Positions 21,090 to 33,033 of a stretch of 64,000 bases of DNA are shown here, one piece after another. The stretch's first letter is position 1. Each line of letters begins with the position of its first letter. The stretch lies in the NCBI RefSeq assembly GCF_026210795.1, contig NC_089443.1:1984001-2048000 (forward strand), read 5' to 3'. This stretch comes from Rhizophagus irregularis (lineage: Eukaryota > Glomeromycota > Glomeromycetes > Glomerales > Glomeraceae). The translations under genes and the position numbers were made by a program. Below the pieces are notes generated by a model. The model made no database searches and was not told where the DNA came from. It saw only the letters and a program-made list of their open reading frames with translations.

Positions 21090-22549
21090 AAGTAAACAAT
21101 ATCTAGAAATTTTCTGTAAGCATTTTTAGTAGCAACTTACTATAAGCAAGTAAATATGACAAGTACCCTCTTCAATACTAAATTACATTTTCTAAAAACA
21201 AATCCCTTAAGCTTCTTTAATTAGTAAAAATTTAAATACTATGCATACATATAAAGAAAAACCAAAGTATATCAAATAAAATTACGAACTTTACTGAAAC
21301 GGTTCATAATTTTGTGCCTTCAACTTTTTTTATCTTATATTTCTCGCTCTCAATATATATTTATATATATACATGTAAGAATAAAAATAACAATAATAAC
21401 AATAAAATAAAATACTTTCTTTTCTTTTACGAGAAACTTATTATTCTTCACTAAAAAGTAGTTTTTTGTCATTTATAGCATACATATATAATCCATATCA
21501 TAATCTATTCTCTTTTTTTCGTTTTACAATCTGTTAAAAAATAAAAAATCTTCACAATGTAGTATCCCCGGACACCAATTATACAATTATACTGGAGAAC
21601 AAAGATACTCACCTGCTCCAGTCTCTCATTCATCTCCACTACCAAAGTCTGAAATCTGGTCGACTGTAAAAGGTAACGAACCCTACTATTCAAGGAAATT
21701 TACACAAATTCCATGTTCGAAGCCAAATATTATAATTAATAATAAACTATATAAAGAATTGCCACTCATTGTTAATTTTAACAATAATAAAAAAGATTCC
21801 GTAAAATCTTTATTTAATCAGAAATTGAATTACTATATTCAGGATATTTTGCATAAAATTGCCGGAATTAGCCTAATTCTACCAGAATTAAAATTTTTTA
21901 ACCACACATTTGTACGGTATAAATTATTCTCTTTCTATTTAGTACTGTATATACAACTGTACGAGTATCCTCAATACAGTATTTGTTCTAGTACTGTCAT
22001 ATTTTATTTTATTTTTTTCAAATAAATGATTAAATGTTGTGATATTTATAATTTCAGACCACTAATATGTAAAGGTTTTTTATGCTGTATAAAGGTTTAC
22101 ATTAGATAAATTATATTTTAAGGATCAGATTTCATTTTCTGACCGTTTATTATTTGGGTTCCAAAAAATATTTAGAGCCTAATGTCAGTCAATTTCTAAA
22201 ATGGAAAAATTTTTGTTGGCATTATATAAAGAGGAAGATTATCATTCGTTCTTGATCCTTTTAAATTTAATGTTCTATTGTAGCAATCTTGATTTTCTTC
22301 TCTTTTGTTATAATCAATTGTACACAAAATTATGAACCATCCGTAAAGCTCATAATTTTATTAGATATACTTTGGTTTTTCTTTATATGCATAGTATTTA
22401 AATTTTTACTAATTAAAGAATTTATAGGCTTTATTTTAGAAAGTAAAATTTGGCATTTTGACACTTAAAGAGTACATGTCATATTTACTAGTTAAATTTT
22501 TGTTACTAAAAATACTATTATCACAGAAAATTTCTAGATATTGACTTAG
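21090..22549. mobile_element. 1.46-kb transposon with ~220-bp terminal inverted repeats
   Basis: 21090-21318 is the reverse complement of 22325-22549 with moderate divergence. Shared blocks include ATATCTAGAAATTTTCTGT and CATATAAAGAAAAACCAAAG. Between the arms lies an exon-like open frame (next entry). No clear target duplication is visible, and I cannot assign the superfamily. Confidence 0.65.
21540..22025 (+). CDS. Exon-like ORF inside the long-TIR element
   Basis: The frame is open for 161 codons without ATG. The first part is Pro/Ser-rich and protein-like (YSPAPVSHSSPLPKSEIWS, then KGNEPYYSRKFTQIPCSKP), followed by KKDSVKSLFNQKLNYYIQD. The last 35 residues look like translated AT-rich DNA. 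A candidate acceptor is the TAG at 21560-21562. It could be a captured host exon or a remnant of the element's own gene. The family is unknown and no transposase motif is seen. Confidence 0.3.
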   Translation, partial: NKKSSQCSIPGHQLYNYTGEQRYSPAPVSHSSPLPKSEIWSTVKGNEPYYSRKFTQIPCSKPNIIINNKLYKELPLIVNFNNNKKDSVKSLFNQKLNYYIQDILHKIAGISLILPELKFFNHTFVRYKLFSFYLVLYIQLYEYPQYSICSSTVIFYFIFFK

Positions 22550-22909
22550 AGTGTCCAGGATTTCATGATAGTGATGGTGTGATATGGTTTGGTGCGATTT
22601 TAATTCTGGCCGGATTTAGCGTAATTTCGACTGGAATTAAAATCATCAATTCAACTTAATTTGGGCCGAATGATCATTAATTTACTGCGGATAGTGTGAA
22701 AAATTGAATTTTTTAAAAAAAATGGTATAAACGGAATTTATGTTTTCGTCGGTTTAACTACAAGGAGTAATATTTTTGAATTTACGTAATACGAAATTGT
22801 TCTAACCAATCAGTGCTTCGTATTTTCAGAATTTTTGTTTATACTTAGGTCATTGTAAACTTTTATAGATAATCATTTAAGTCTATCTTGTAACTACAGT
22901 ATTACAAAT

Positions 22910-23290
22910 CTTCATTTTACTTACCACTCATAAGTATCCTATAACCTTACTTCAATGCAATCTTCCTTCATTATCCCTAATCCCTTTGCCTTTATTCTAC
23001 AATAATCTTTCCTAAATCTTTCTCTCTTACGCTAATTCCTTCCCTTAATTTCCTTCTTTTACCTAACCTTTATCTCCTTTCATATTACCTAATCCTCTTA
23101 CCTTACCTAACCCCTTAAGCTAATTCTTCTAATTCTTCACCTCGCTAATACTTGATCCTTTACCCTAACAATTGCTTCCTTTATCCTAATTTCTTCCCAC
23201 CCTAAATCTCATGATGATTGTGGTTTTGGTGATGGTGTGTGGTGTGATGTGGTGATAGTGATGGTATGTATGGAGATGATGGTGGTGGTG
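22910..23290. repeat. Strand-asymmetric tract: pyrimidine-rich then GT-rich
   Basis: 22910-23205 is almost purine-poor, with scattered CCTAA/CCCTAA words (ACCTAACC, ATCCCTAATCCC, ACCCTAAC). At about 23210 the bias flips to GGTGATGGTGTGTGGTG-type sequence. It has no coding capacity. It is possibly a decayed telomere-like array. Confidence 0.55.
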
Positions 23291-23989
23291 AGATGGAGTT
23301 CTATGCGCGGGTTGTAACATGCTTTTAGTGAGCTCATGAGTACCAGCTTTTTTCTGCAGTCATGTACATAATTTTACGAGTAGAGCATGCGTGCACTTCT
23401 TAGAAAATCCCCTATGATAGGACCGTAATACTATACTATATAATGAGAAAAAATAGATTCAATTCTTTGTCATATACATGTGTTGTTTACATACTGTAAT
23501 TTATAATTATATCATGAGATTTACTGCACGTATTAACATTATAAAAATTAATTATGGTTTACTTAATTTTTATAATGTCGTAATATTGCCTTTTTGCGTT
23601 AATAATTTGTAAAGTTTGACTATATTAATATTAAATGTATACTTTTAAACATGATAAGCGATTTGCTGGCTAACGTGATAATACAGGTAATATGGTGCCG
23701 CATTTCCATATTAGGAATTTTTATAATTCTGATAATTTTATCAGATGATGATATTAGCTTGTCAGTTTCACAAGGTTAAGTCGGGACTGATGCTATCATA
23801 GTAAATCAACTAAATCATGTTATTTAAATGCAACTTAATGCAGGGAAAAAAAAAAAATTAAGAAATCAGGCTATAACCGAACCAGTTTTTTCATTGTATT
23901 TTTGGAAGCACATGGACGATCATAATCACATTATTTATGGGTTTATAAAATTTAGTTAATCGTTTTATTTTATCATGTGATATTTTACA

Positions 23990-24150
23990 AATTAATTCTA
24001 AAATTAATACTTTTTTTTTTTTTTAAAATATTACAAAAAAAAAATTCTAAAAATAAAACAAATAAAAATAAATTAATACTTTTTTTTTTTTTTTTAAAAT
24101 ATTACAAAAAAAAAATTCTAAAAGTAAAACAAATAAAAATAAATATTACA
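23990..24150. repeat. ~70-bp tandem repeat, two copies and a bit
   Basis: Unit AAATTAATAC-T(14)-AAAATATTAC-A(9)-TTCTAAAA(A/G)TAAAACAAATAAAAAT; copies at 23994 and 24066, and a short third start near 24139. Confidence 0.7.
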
Positions 24151-24422
24151 AAAAAAAGAAAAAAAACAAAAAGACTTTGTATTAATGTCCGATTAAAGAT
24201 GTGAAATGCATTTTTTTTTTCTCTTTCATGATGATTTTTAAAATATAAACAAATGTGGTATAAATTGCCAAGAAGCCAAGAATGAATTATGTAAGATTTA
24301 GATTATCGTACGTAATACGTCATATTATCATGCGTCTTCTTTCAACATCCTTAAATACTATCTATTTTTGAAAGAATAGTTATTATAAAGTTTTTAAAAT
24401 ACAATATATAAATAAATAATTG

Positions 24423-25410
24423 TTACATCTTTTTGAAAGTTACCTTTGCATATTCTTCAATATTGAATACAAATGGAGTTTCTCCGAAATTTACTTCAAT
24501 GCATTCACTTCTAGTACGCAAACCAATCATAGGGTAATAATCACTTAAGGTGATCTCATTAAATGCCTCTCCTGATTTTTTTATAAAAAAAAATTTTTTG
24601 GTTATAACGTTATTGAAATATGATAAATTGATAACATAATGATATTACCTAAACATATACCATTCTTAGTGTAAAATGCAGTTTTATTGAAAAAATTTAT
24701 TCCACAACCAATTGTGTCCCAAGTTGTGAAAGGTGGACCATAATTATGTCCCTTACTTGAAGATGATCGAAATTTCTTTCCATCATCACCATGGTATCCA
24801 AAAGTATTTGGTTCCCATCCTAAATAGACGAGAAAGAAAGAAACGTTTCTTTGTTTTGAAAATTTCTTTTCTTATTTTTTTTAAAAAAAAGTTTACCAAA
24901 GTAAAGATTTTTTTTTTGTTATTTACCAGGTAATTTCCAAAGAAATGCACTATGAACTCCAAATCCGATACCAATATAGCTGGAAAAAAAAAATGAAATT
25001 AGGAATTTCGAAATTTTATATCAAAAAAAAAAAGAAAAAAAGTCGTTGTATAACGTTTAAAATATTTTACCCAGATTCTCCAGCATCTACTATACTGACT
25101 TCAAAATAATATAATCCAACTTCACTTGGTATCGAATGGTTAGCTCGAATAGATGCAGCATCGGCGTCATTTTGACCAGGTCCTGAAATTTTATGTATAA
25201 AAGAAATTTTATTTTTTTTTTAGATCGATTGAAAACAAAAAAAAACATAAAAAAAAAATTATAATTTATACCTATATATAAAACTTTTAATTCTTTATCT
25301 CCAATAACTTGTAAATTATCGTTTGAATCAGATGTATTCCACCTTGTAGGTAAATCGATTGGATTTTTATTAAATGGAAAATCTTTTAAATACGAAGGTA
25401 AAAAAGGCAT
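24423..25410 (-). CDS. SPRY-domain protein
   Basis: A five-exon gene: 25272-25410, 25071-25182, 24927-24979, 24649-24819 and 24423-24571. All introns are GT-AG and the joined frame is 624 nt (207 aa). After a short N-terminal region (MPFLPSYLKDFPFNKNP), the product carries the SPRY core. The core runs through RANHSIPSEVGLYYFEVSI, YIGIGFGVHSAFLWKLPG, GWEPNTFGYHGDDGKKF, GPPFTTWDTIGCGINF, AFYTKNGICLGEAF and LRTRSECIEVNFGETPFVF. This order is typical of RanBPM/SSH4-type SPRY domains, beta-sandwich protein-binding modules. No LisH, CTLH or membrane segment is present, so it is a SPRY-only protein, of the sort expanded in these fungi. It is divergently spaced from its neighbours with its own promoter. 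Confidence 0.85.
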
Positions 25411-26622
25411 TATTTAAATAATTGATATTCAAATAATTCAAATAATTGATTATTTAAGACGGGTCCCTTTTGTTTTTTTTTTTTAAAAAAAAAGAATGGT
25501 TGTATTTGAAATTTAAAATGGCATTATGAGAGGTATTTATAGAAAAATCGATTAAAATTGCGTCAAAAATTAAAATGAAAAGTTTTTTTTTTACTGCGAT
25601 AAAAGAAATGATTACCTTTTTTAGCATAAGGTTATTCCCTGATCATATGTCATTTATAAACAGGGGCTATGCAAGATTACAAATTTGATACGGGTTTTAC
25701 TTCATTGCGTTTTACTTATAAAGGTTTATTGATTTTCTTAACAAACATTTGACTTAATCAAGTAAGAATTTTTTTAAATAATAATATTATTATTTAAACA
25801 ATTAATTTCTTATTTTATCAAACACAATTACGACTAAAATGTAAATGAAATAAATATTTCCTTAAAATAAATTGTTTATATTATATAAAATTACATATAT
25901 TATATATTATTTATTTTCTTAATATTGTTTTCCTTTAATGTTTTAAATGAAACATTTTGTTTTGCAATTTACCTAAAAAAAGGTTTAAATTTTGATTGGT
26001 TAAAAATTTAAAAAAAAAGTCCGTTTATTATAATATACAGTTAAAATTAATTATACTAACCCCCTTTTTTCGGAAGGAATTTTTTCATTATGCGTAGCAA
26101 TTGTTTTTTTCTTAAATTAAAATATGCTAAATTAAGTAAATGATTGACGGGAAAATTTTCTATGAAAAATATGAAAAAGTTAATAAAGCTTTCAGAATTC
26201 TGTCATGGGGTATGATTTCTCCTTTTATGGATAATAGATCAAAGTGTTAATAAATGATGAAATCTTGGCAACTACCATTTTGTTAAATAGGAAAGAATCG
26301 GAAATAAAATTGGAACAGGAGACCGCAGCTACTACATTAAGGAAGGTCTTTTCATTTATTGCATTTGGACAATGATGACGCTCATGACTCATCGAGTTCA
26401 TGATGTTCATGAGTCATGACACTCATGGCGCAAAACAAAACGATCAAAAATAGAACTCAATTAATTGTTCGATAAATTTCGATAAATTTCGATAAATTTC
26501 GATAATTTTCGAAAAATTTTCGATTAAATAAATTTATTTTATTTATAAAAATATATATATAATTTATATAATAATAATAATAATAATAATAAAATATCTT
26601 TCTTGTAATACTCTTTTTTTTC
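25411..26622. other. Intergenic between SPRY and VIT/vWA genes
   Basis: Holds the SPRY gene promoter side (T-rich tract at 25470-25490) and the 3' flank of the VIT gene. Near 26370-26430 a short palindromic run of CATGAC/GTCATG words (TCATGACTCATCGAGTTCATG) occurs. A GATAAATTTC tetramer repeat at 26468-26505 and an (AAT)n microsatellite at 26565-26592 follow. Confidence 0.6.
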
Positions 26623-29600
26623 TTAATCGAACCAATTATTTATCAATTTTCTTGCTTTCCCTAATAATTCATTATATTTCTCATCCAAATCTAAATCTTC
26701 TCCTTCTTTAATTTTTATCATCTTTTTTAAAGATCTTTCTGATTTATTATAAAACATTATACTCTCTTCTTTAAATTCTTTCCATAAAATAATTTCAAAA
26801 TAAGCCAAAGAAATAGCAATTAATAAACATTCTTTTTCTATCTCCTCATTATTATTATCAACTTTATCATCATTATCATCATCATCATCATTTAATTTGA
26901 TCTGATTTTTATCTTTACCAAAAAATTCATAAAATTTGATCTCATCTAAAATTTTTCCATCAAAAGAAAATAATTTTAAAAAATTAAATAATGTTTCAAC
27001 ATGAACGATTATAGGATTAATCATCCCTTCATGTGATTCAAAAATATTTTCTCTAAAATGTTTATCAAATTCTTCAGGACTTAATTCTTCCAATTCTAAT
27101 CTTGTTCTTCCTAATGATCTCATATTATTTAAAATTGATTCATCAATAAATCTTACTACTGGTCTAACAAATAATCCTCCAAATACAGGAAATTGCTCAA
27201 ATTTTCTAACAATTTTATATACTACTGATCCATACATAACTAATCCATTACCTAAATAATAAATTGGATGTTTGTGCTTTATACCTAATGTTAAGGTTTC
27301 ATATGAATATCTATCTATTACTTCATCTATCCCATTTTTTATAAATGTTACCGGATTTGTAAGTAAGTTTGATGTGAAATATGTGAAATTTCCTGTATAT
27401 CTTGATAATATACAATTGGAATTTATGCTTAAATTACATAATTCTGATGATACCGTTGATGGTGTATATGAAGGTGAAAAAATTCTTTTCGTAAAATCTT
27501 TAAAATATGCGAATGAATTATTATTTGGCTTATAATTGTGATAAATTGAAATTGGCGTGTTATTAATATCTGATGGTGTCTTTGAAGAGAAGATTTCACT
27601 CCATTTATTAATCGCCAAAAAACTGAAATCGATGGAAAAAAAAGGAAATCAGGTAAGACTTTTTTTTAAAAAAATTTTTTTTTTTTCAAGTTATAAAAAA
27701 ATATCGACTCACCTAGTGTAAGTAGAAATTAAATTATACGTTTTACCTAACGATATAATTTTATCCTTGACTTTTGAATCTGAATCAACAGACTTTCCTT
27801 TAAAATTATTTAAATTGTTTTCTTCAAAATCGATAAATTTTTTCGCAGCCAAAGTATGAATAATTTTCCCTTTAATAACATGCGAATCTAACGGTACATT
27901 AAATTGAACTAAACCTTGTTGAGATTGAGCTTTTATATGTAAAGTTTTGGAAGGTTTAATTCCTTTAGTTAAAAGAGCGTACACTATGGCATTGTGTTTG
28001 TTATAAATTAAAGGAATTGCTGAAGGAGCTTGTAAGATTTTAGGTCGTTGATTATTATTATCGTGAGAAAGGTTGGGAGCTAAATAAGTTGATTCATCAA
28101 GTTGACTGCGTACTTTATCAGATTCTTCAATTTTATCTTCGTTATCATCATCATCATCATCATCATCGTCATCGACGTCATCATCATCTTCATCATCGTC
28201 GTCGTCATCAACATCATAACCGTTATAACCTTCTTCATTATCTAATACAATGATTTCCTTTTCATCACTATAATCCAACAATTCAGTATCACCAACATCT
28301 TCTATCCAATTAATTTCATAATTACTTAATGGAATTTCTAAAGAATTTTTTATGATTGATATTAATTTTTTTTCAAACTTATCATTAAAATTAGTAAAAG
28401 TTGAATAACCTCTTCCTAATTTTGTTAATAAATCAAAATAATTATAAATATCATTATTACTATTTTCATCACCAACAAATAAAGTGAAAAAATTAAAATT
28501 TTCATTAGCGATTTTTTGATTATGAAATAATTCCTTGATTTGTTCATATTGTTTAGTAATTGAATATGAATTCGTTAAATAAAATATTTTTGTAGAATTA
28601 TTTGTTAACGCGTTGAATATTGATTCAAGTGTAGAATATAAATTAAATTCATTAAAAATATTTTGTTGAGATATATTTTGAACGAATTCAAGAGCTGTGG
28701 TAAATGTTGATTGTGAATATTTCTGACTTTTTTCGGGGAAAAGAGATGAGTTTTGTGAGATTACATTGAAAAGGGAATCTTCTGGAAGTGAATAAAGGGC
28801 TAATTCTAACGCTTTTAGAATATGACTTAATGTCTGTGAATCTAATGAGCTATTAATTTAGTAAAATATATAATTAAGTTAAATACATAATTAAGTAAAA
28901 TTTATAGTTAAATTTAACAAATTACAAAAGTTTTACTTACACGTCAACGATGAAAATAAATTCTGATTGGCCAATATAAGGTAAACATTGTGGTACCAAG
29001 GTGAGCATAGCACAATTCGTACCAGTCTTTGGATTATATTCAACAAATGCTCTGTAAAAAAAATTGACGGACGTGAACTTATATCTCATAAACAAAATTT
29101 TAAAACCATATATGTGCTTTACCTTGGTTTATCTAATCCTTGACTTGAAAACACGAGCACGAAATCCTTTTCCAAATAACTAATTTTTTCATTTAATTTA
29201 ACTTTAGTCAATTTAGCATCACCAACGTTTAATGCTGATTTAGTAGAATGAGTAGGAGATTCAACACTAGTTATAACTTCAGTCATTCTACAAGTCACAG
29301 ATATTTCTATCTTACAATTTTCCGAATCAAATTCACTTAAATGATTATTTTCAAAATCAACTTCAGAATTTTTTTCTAAAGAATAATAATTATATTTTTG
29401 TGCAATTGCAGTTGGAAGAATGAACCGAATTCCTTCAGATTCAGTATTTTGTCGAAGTTCGGAAACATAAGTTAATTTAATTTCTATAGTTTGACCGGAA
29501 GATATTGTACCGATAAAACATTGAAAAACATCAGGCAGTTGGTCATCGATTGTAAGAGCAACATTTCCTTCCTTTAAATTATAATTAATTAATTACATAA

Positions 29601-30167
29601 AAAAAAATCGAAATTTAAAAAATAAATAATTAAATACTTTAATAGCTTCTTCATATTCTTTAGTTGCCTGGTCAACTTCTTTAACAATTCCTTTAATTTT
29701 TCGTTCGTCATCAATTTTTGCTTCAAAGTTACAAATGGTTGAAGAATTAAGAATTGGAAATTTATAGACCGCTTGAATTTGGTTAGATTCGATATATTTA
29801 TAGGTCTGATGAATCGTTACTGCGGATTTTATAATTAAGAAAAAACGTGTTAAATTTTGATTTGGGATATTATCAAAGTTTACATAAAAGTAAATAATTT
29901 ACCTTCGGAAATCATATCAATAACTTTTATTAAATACGCAAATGGAAATAAATTATTTAAAAATTTTTTATTTTTTCAAAAAAAAAAAAAAAAAAATTAT
30001 ATATATAAAATTGAATCATTATCATATCGATTTTTAAATTTTTTTTAAAAAAAAATAATTTTTTTCTTCAAACCGTTTGCTAAGACTTTAACATTCTGTA
30101 AAATAATCGGTTTATACTGTTGAATATATTGTTGTTCGGAAATCGAAAATAATCCATATAATTGCAT
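26623..30167 (-). CDS. VIT and vWA domain protein
   Basis: Seven exons: 30074-30167, 29903-29923 (a 21-nt micro-exon), 29638-29819, 29123-29571, 28941-29051, 27713-28849 and 26623-27622. They join to 2994 nt (997 aa) without a stop. Residues about 25-150 form a VIT domain (VTIHQTYKYIESNQIQAVY, then GIVKEVDQATKEYEEAIK). The vWA domain starts near residue 270 (SEFIFIVDV); its MIDAS motif reads DVSLD instead of DxSxS. An Asp-rich run lies near residue 500. The stretch LGKTYNLISTYTSFLAIN is the conserved segment that follows vWA in this family (compare inter-alpha-trypsin heavy chain and vWA5-type proteins). There is no signal peptide, so it is presumably cytosolic. Exact biological role in fungi is unknown. 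Confidence 0.85.
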
Positions 30168-32824
30168 TATTTATATCTGAGTTTTACACTTTAAAAAAGA
30201 TATTTTTTTGGTTTTTTTTTAAATCAAGAAAAAAAAATCAAGATTTTTTAATATATTTTATATTTCTAAATAAAAATTTTTTTTTTTTTTAAAAAAAAAA
30301 ATTAAGGAAAAAATTCGTTGTTTGCGGGGTTTTATTATTAAAGTTAATCGGAAAAAATAATTATTTATATTTATGGAATTGTGGGAGTATAATATTAGAG
30401 AGGTCTATGGATAGTTTGTTTATCTAAGCGATGCGTGATCTCTGCTTTTAATTGAAATTAGAAAGAATTGTTGTACTAAATAATCATGTAATAGGGGATT
30501 TAGTTAAATTAAAGAGTCAGGCGGGTGCAAAACTTATGAAAATCTTGAAGGAATAAGTATAACAAGCTTAGTTAGACTATCTGCTGCGGAAGGATTGACA
30601 AATTGTTTGTCTAACATGTGTCATCAGTGTTTATCAGAATTGTATATAAAATCCCCTATTTTTTTTTTCGATATTTTTTTTCGAGATTTTTTTTTTTGTT
30701 GTTTGGAATCCAATGGAGAGTTTTAGAATTTAAGGGTTAAATGTTGTTGAATGAAGGGATTTTTAAAATTTAATAAGTTGTCTAATCTCTAATATGGTTA
30801 GTTTAATATATCTATGGTTGGTATTAAAACGGTTAAAATAATAATTTTTCTTTTTACGTTAAATCTCGCCAATTTTTTATAGAACAATATTAATTTTCGA
30901 TTATTATTTATTTCATTATTGCAGATTTTTCCCGAGTGAACTAGTGAACTATAACGACAAAGAATTGATGCGTCGAATCAACATCGAACTTAAATCTTTT
31001 ATTTTTCTTATTTTTTATATTTTGAATTATTTTTTGGTGGGTCATTGTGTCACCCTTTTTATTATTTTGGATGAATACCATATTTAAGTTCAGAATCCCA
31101 ACCTCCAACTTTATTGATGTATAACATTATTTCTGATATTAAACCTTCTTTGTATATTTTATTGAAGTTCTTTCATACATAATTCGCATGATTTTTTGCC
31201 TCGGCAATTCACAACATAGAATTTTTTTCAATGTGTATATATTTGTATTTATATTAAATCTTGTATATTAGTATATAATTTATTTGTTTTTTTGTATATA
31301 TTTCGCTTATATATTTTTATATTTTTATACATTATCTTTTAAATTTTTTGGCGCGGTGGATCTATAATTTTATACATTACTCTATCCCATTTATCCCAGT
31401 TTGGAATTAAACCTTTCCATTAATTATTTATTTATATTTTATTTTATTAATTCTAATATTATTTATTATTTTTGGACGATTTGTCAAACACATTCCTCTC
31501 TTCATGACCTTGAATTATATTTCAAACAAATGGATCAAAATGAACGAACCGATAATGGTTTCGAACCAACTACTATAACCTTTGACTCCCAAGACTATCA
31601 TACCACTTCATGGATGGAGTCATTAACGACTTAATGCGCTCAAATTCACAAATTTTGAATATTATTTCTCAAAATCTCATTCTTAATTAAAAACATTTTT
31701 CAACATATATTATATTTTTTATACTTATTGAAATCTCTTACAATAATAACAATAATAATAATTATAATCATAATTAAAATATAAAACAATAAAGGTAAGC
31801 ATTCTTATTTTTTTTTTCTATCGATCGACTAAATGGCGTTCATTTACTATTATGTTATTGATTATTCATCGTTATTTTTTTTTCTTAGGTTCATGGGAGA
31901 TATGGGAGATACATAAAAATCCGTTTATTGATATTTTTTATTTTTCATACAATTATTAAAAAGAATTCTTAAACTTGTTATTTATAGAACTTTGGGTGGG
32001 TTTAGGTATCCGGTTGTTAATTTTTATATTTTATACCACTATATTTCTACATTCTAATATACCTTCCCACCCTTTAATTAGATTATATATATATATAAGA
32101 AAATAATTATTTTAAAAATTTTTTTTTATAATTTCAATATCATCTTTTAAAACTTTTCCCGATTTTACATATATTTTTTATTATTTCTAATCTTCTAATC
32201 TAAAAAATACACGCGACAAATTCAAAATAATAATTTAATTATTTAATCCTTTTATTATCTTTCAAATGATTATAAATATATTTTTAACTTATTATAATTT
32301 TTATCGAAGATTTCTTTCTATTCTTATATTTACTTATATTTTGATTTATTTTTATATTTTCTTCTTCTTTTTGGGATATTTGGAAATTATTTATTTCACG
32401 TTTCAAACACATTTTATAATCGGGAATATCGGGAAGTTTTTTTTATATTATTACTTAGTTACTTAAATCCACCGCGTCGAAAAGATTTATCCCTTACTCT
32501 AATTAAATTTCTTTATACATTAATATTTTAATTTTGAATACCCTTTTACTGTTTAACCAATTATTAATGAGCAACTTATATTCAATATTTAAAGGAATAA
32601 TCTAATTATATTAGATTTTTAGATAGGAAAGATTTTTTTTACTGAATAGATTTTTTTTTAACCTTTTTTTTTTTACGAAAACAAAAGGAAAAAAAGAAAA
32701 ATTTGGATGGAGTAAATGATATGATTTTGGAAAAAGGACAATGTTTTAAAAGAATTTTTTTTATGGGTGGAGATGGATTGATATATTCAATTTTAACGAA
32801 AAAATTTATTGTATATATATAGTA
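30168..32824. other. Long intergenic stretch, low complexity
   Basis: Starts with the VIT gene promoter region (poly-T runs to 30300). An open frame at 31401-31634 (+), whose last 35 residues are protein-like (MDQNERTDNGFEPTTITF), is not supported by a start context or domain. CGCGGTGGAT at 31352-31361 and its complement at 32467-32476 could be ends of an eroded element. Otherwise AT-rich with no visible gene. Confidence 0.4.
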
Positions 32825-33033
32825 GGATTTTGTTTTTTATCGCCATAGCGAAATATCGCCACACCCCAAAATATCACATGATAAACAATTTCACGTGATT
32901 GATATATTTACATGTTCGAACAATTATTATTTATTAGCATAGCGAAAAAAAATAATATATTATTATACACATTATTACAGCAAATAGTACATTAATTATA
33001 CATTATAATAATATTAATGAATTAGTCATCTAT

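Noticed and set aside
23977-24204. 75-aa Lys/Leu/Phe ORF
   Set aside because: Translation of a 70-bp AT-rich tandem repeat; no protein character.
32266-32466. 66-aa hydrophobic ORF
   Set aside because: Ile/Phe/Tyr-only composition expected of T-rich DNA; no start context.
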